Of a stretch of DNA of 64,000 nucleotides, positions 62,489 through 64,000 are shown one piece after another. Origin of the DNA: Polyangia bacterium (GTDB lineage Bacteria > Myxococcota_A > Polyangia > Nannocystales > Nannocystaceae). Position 1 is the first letter of the stretch. Each line of letters opens with the position of its first letter. The DNA is taken from NCBI GenBank assembly GCA_030430565.1, contig JAUIKS010000038.1:1-64000 (forward strand). The letters run 5' to 3'. A model generated the notes under the pieces. The model saw only the letters and a program-made list of their open reading frames with translations, was not told the origin of the DNA and did no database searches. Both the position numbers and the translations under genes were made by a program.

Positions 62489-64000
62489 ATGGGAACAGCG
62501 GAGCAACTCGAGGCGCAGCTCGTCACCACGAACAACGTCCTGCTCGCGCTCCCCGGCGTGGACGACGAGCGCCTGCTCGCGGAGTTCTGCGGCGTCGTGG
62601 TCCACGTCCGTGACTCAGCGGAGCCGCTGCCGGAGCTGCGCGGGAGGACGGTCTACCTGTGCGGTGATCTCGAGGAGGGGCGCGCGCTCGAGCTCGACGC
62701 GGCGGCGCGCGTGCTCGTGATCCGTGATCGCTCACGCGGGGGCGCGGGATGGGAGCGCCGCGACGACGTCACGCGCATCGAGAGCGGACGGGTCCCGCTC
62801 CTCGTGCACGGGGTCGGCGTGCTCTACCGCCGCTTCTTCGACCCCGCGATCGACCACTTCCACGAGATCTGCCGTGAGCACGCCTTCCAGTCCCTCACCG
62901 AGTCGACGAAGCCGGCGAAGGCGCTGCGCACCGGGATCTACCTGACGCCGGTCGAGCGGGTCGGCGAGGAGCTGCGCTTTCGCCTGCTGCGCTGCTCGAC
63001 CAACCTCTCGGGGCCGACCGACAACTTCCGCGCGCACGACCGGTACCTGGTCGACGCGCTGAACCAAGAGGCCGCGTATCTCTTTGAGCGGCAGGCGCCG
63101 CTGAATCACGTGCTCGCGCAGGTCTACAACAACACGCCCGCGACCGCGGCGCGCAGGCAGAAGAAGGCCAAGATCAGCCAGCACGCGGACAAGACCAAGG
63201 ACATGCCGCGCAGCGGCATTATGGCCTTTTGTACATTTTACGACGGCCTCGACGCGCTGCGGCCGTCGTCCAAGGACCCCTTCGATCTCGTCTGCAAGGG
63301 CGGCAGCGGGCTGACGCGGCTCCAATTCCGCCTCAAGGATCGGGGCGCGACGCGGGCGGGTCGACCGCTGCCGGCGCGGTTCTCCGTGACGCTGTACCCG
63401 AACTCGGTGTTCTATATGCCGCTGTCGACGAACCGGCTGTACACCCACGAGATCCGCCCCGGGGCGGTGGACGCCGAGAAGCTCCCAACGCGCCTGGGCT
63501 ACGTGGTCCGCTGCTCGTCGACCGAGGCGGTGCACCGCGGCGGCGCGACCTACATCGAGGTCGGCGGAGCGCCGCGCGAGCTCGAGCCCCCGACGCAGGA
63601 GGGGATGAGCGCGCTGCGGCGGATGTACGCCGAGGAGAACCGGAGCGCGGGCTTTGTCGACTACGGGGAGCAGTTCCTCTTCAGCATGAACAAGGGCGAC
63701 TACGCGGCCCCTGGGTATCGCCCCGAGGACGAGTTCCGCCAGTACTCGCTGGCCGCCGCGGGCGAGCTGTTCGACGCGCTGCTGCGCTCGGTCCGCTTCG
63801 AAGACGTGGGCAAGGGGCGGCAGGGCGCGGTCTTGGTCAAGGTCGACGCGGCGCGCGGCGTCCCGCTCGTGCGCACCACCACGAGGTACGAGACGCCGGC
63901 GCAGCGCTTCGCGCCGGTGCACACGCGCCTGGCCCGGATGATCGAGTCGCGCGCCTCCCTCCCAATTGGGTTTAACAACGCGCTCATCGAGAACTACACG
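62489..64000 (+). CDS. AlkB-like 2OG-Fe(II) dioxygenase, 3' end beyond window
   Basis: An open frame of 504 codons that runs off the window end. After an N-terminal region without known motifs (about 1-150) and a conserved-looking block (LTESTKPAKALRTGIYLTPVE, RCSTNLSGPTDNFRAHDR), the dioxygenase core shows His232-x-Asp234 (ISQHADKTKDMP), His320 (LYTHEI) and Arg335-x5-Arg341 (RLGYVVR). HxD...H binds Fe(II) and the Arg pair with six-residue spacing is the AlkB signature for 2-oxoglutarate and substrate. It is much longer than E. coli AlkB (216 residues). It starts 182 bp from the divergent DNA methyltransferase, so both may share control and substrate. Substrate not known. Confidence 0.85.
   Translation, partial: MGTAEQLEAQLVTTNNVLLALPGVDDERLLAEFCGVVVHVRDSAEPLPELRGRTVYLCGDLEEGRALELDAAARVLVIRDRSRGGAGWERRDDVTRIESGRVPLLVHGVGVLYRRFFDPAIDHFHEICREHAFQSLTESTKPAKALRTGIYLTPVERVGEELRFRLLRCSTNLSGPTDNFRAHDRYLVDALNQEAAYLFERQAPLNHVLAQVYNNTPATAARRQKKAKISQHADKTKDMPRSGIMAFCTFYDGLDALRPSSKDPFDLVCKGGSGLTRLQFRLKDRGATRAGRPLPARFSVTLYPNSVFYMPLSTNRLYTHEIRPGAVDAEKLPTRLGYVVRCSSTEAVHRGGATYIEVGGAPRELEPPTQEGMSALRRMYAEENRSAGFVDYGEQFLFSMNKGDYAAPGYRPEDEFRQYSLAAAGELFDALLRSVRFEDVGKGRQGAVLVKVDAARGVPLVRTTTRYETPAQRFAPVHTRLARMIESRASLPIGFNNALIENYT

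Noticed and set aside
1..64000. tRNA, rRNA, riboswitch, insertion sequence, integrase or attachment site
   Set aside because: Looked for cloverleaf-like or conserved RNA stretches and transposase/integrase motifs by eye and found none; a covariance-model search would be needed to be sure.

Overview
The window reads as chromosomal DNA of a very GC-rich, predator-type myxobacterium. The lipoprotein style (lipobox Cys followed by Asp/Ser/Thr/Gly linkers), an ADYC-domain protein, Ser/Thr kinases fused to WD40, STAND-ATPase or histidine-kinase parts, and the density of hybrid sensor kinases all point to Myxococcota, most likely the Nannocystaceae (inferred from style, not from a database match). 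Coding density is high. The extreme GC bias makes long open antisense frames almost everywhere; I left these out. I saw no rRNA, tRNA, CRISPR array, transposase, integrase or prophage gene.

Layout. 0-9 kb: a TPR protein cut by or starting at the window edge, a two-TM protein, a VTT/DedA-like membrane protein, a HEAT-type lipoprotein, a membrane di-iron hydroxylase, a VWA/YfbK-like protein and small lipoproteins. 8.9-15.9 kb: a small membrane protein, a CheX-type phosphatase with an intact ExxN motif, and a 1954-residue Ser/Thr kinase fused to an AAA-like region, GAF, HPt and a CheA-like ATPase. 16-31 kb: metabolic and envelope genes (orphan molybdopterin oxidoreductase, S9D peptidase, Spy/CpxP-like protein, COQ4-like protein, phosphodiesterase, several lipoproteins), a protein with a possible ubiquitin-like segment, and a convergent HPt / REC-DUF4388 pair. 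31-39 kb: a WD40 Ser/Thr kinase, a HEAT protein and an exported TPR protein. 39-58 kb: a dense signalling island with four histidine kinases (two with two receiver regions plus HPt), two single-domain receivers, a NarL-type regulator, a PAS/degenerate-kinase/receiver/adenylate-cyclase fusion, a Ser/Thr kinase-STAND-PEGA-FGE fusion and an ADYC lipoprotein with eight perfect NGLSI repeats. 58-64 kb: an M18 aminopeptidase, an Eco57I/TaqI-like N6-adenine DNA methyltransferase and, divergent from it and running off the window end, a large AlkB-like 2OG-Fe(II) dioxygenase.

How the genes fit together. The 39-58 kb island has the parts of multi-step phosphorelays (H-D-H-D chains with free receivers and HPt units), one branch ending in cAMP synthesis and one in LuxR-type transcription control. 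The 9-16 kb locus looks like a chemotaxis-type kinase/phosphatase core driven by a Ser/Thr kinase instead of receptors and CheW. The 60-64 kb methyltransferase/dioxygenase pair is the best candidate for an undescribed DNA- or RNA-modification module. These links come from gene order and motifs only.
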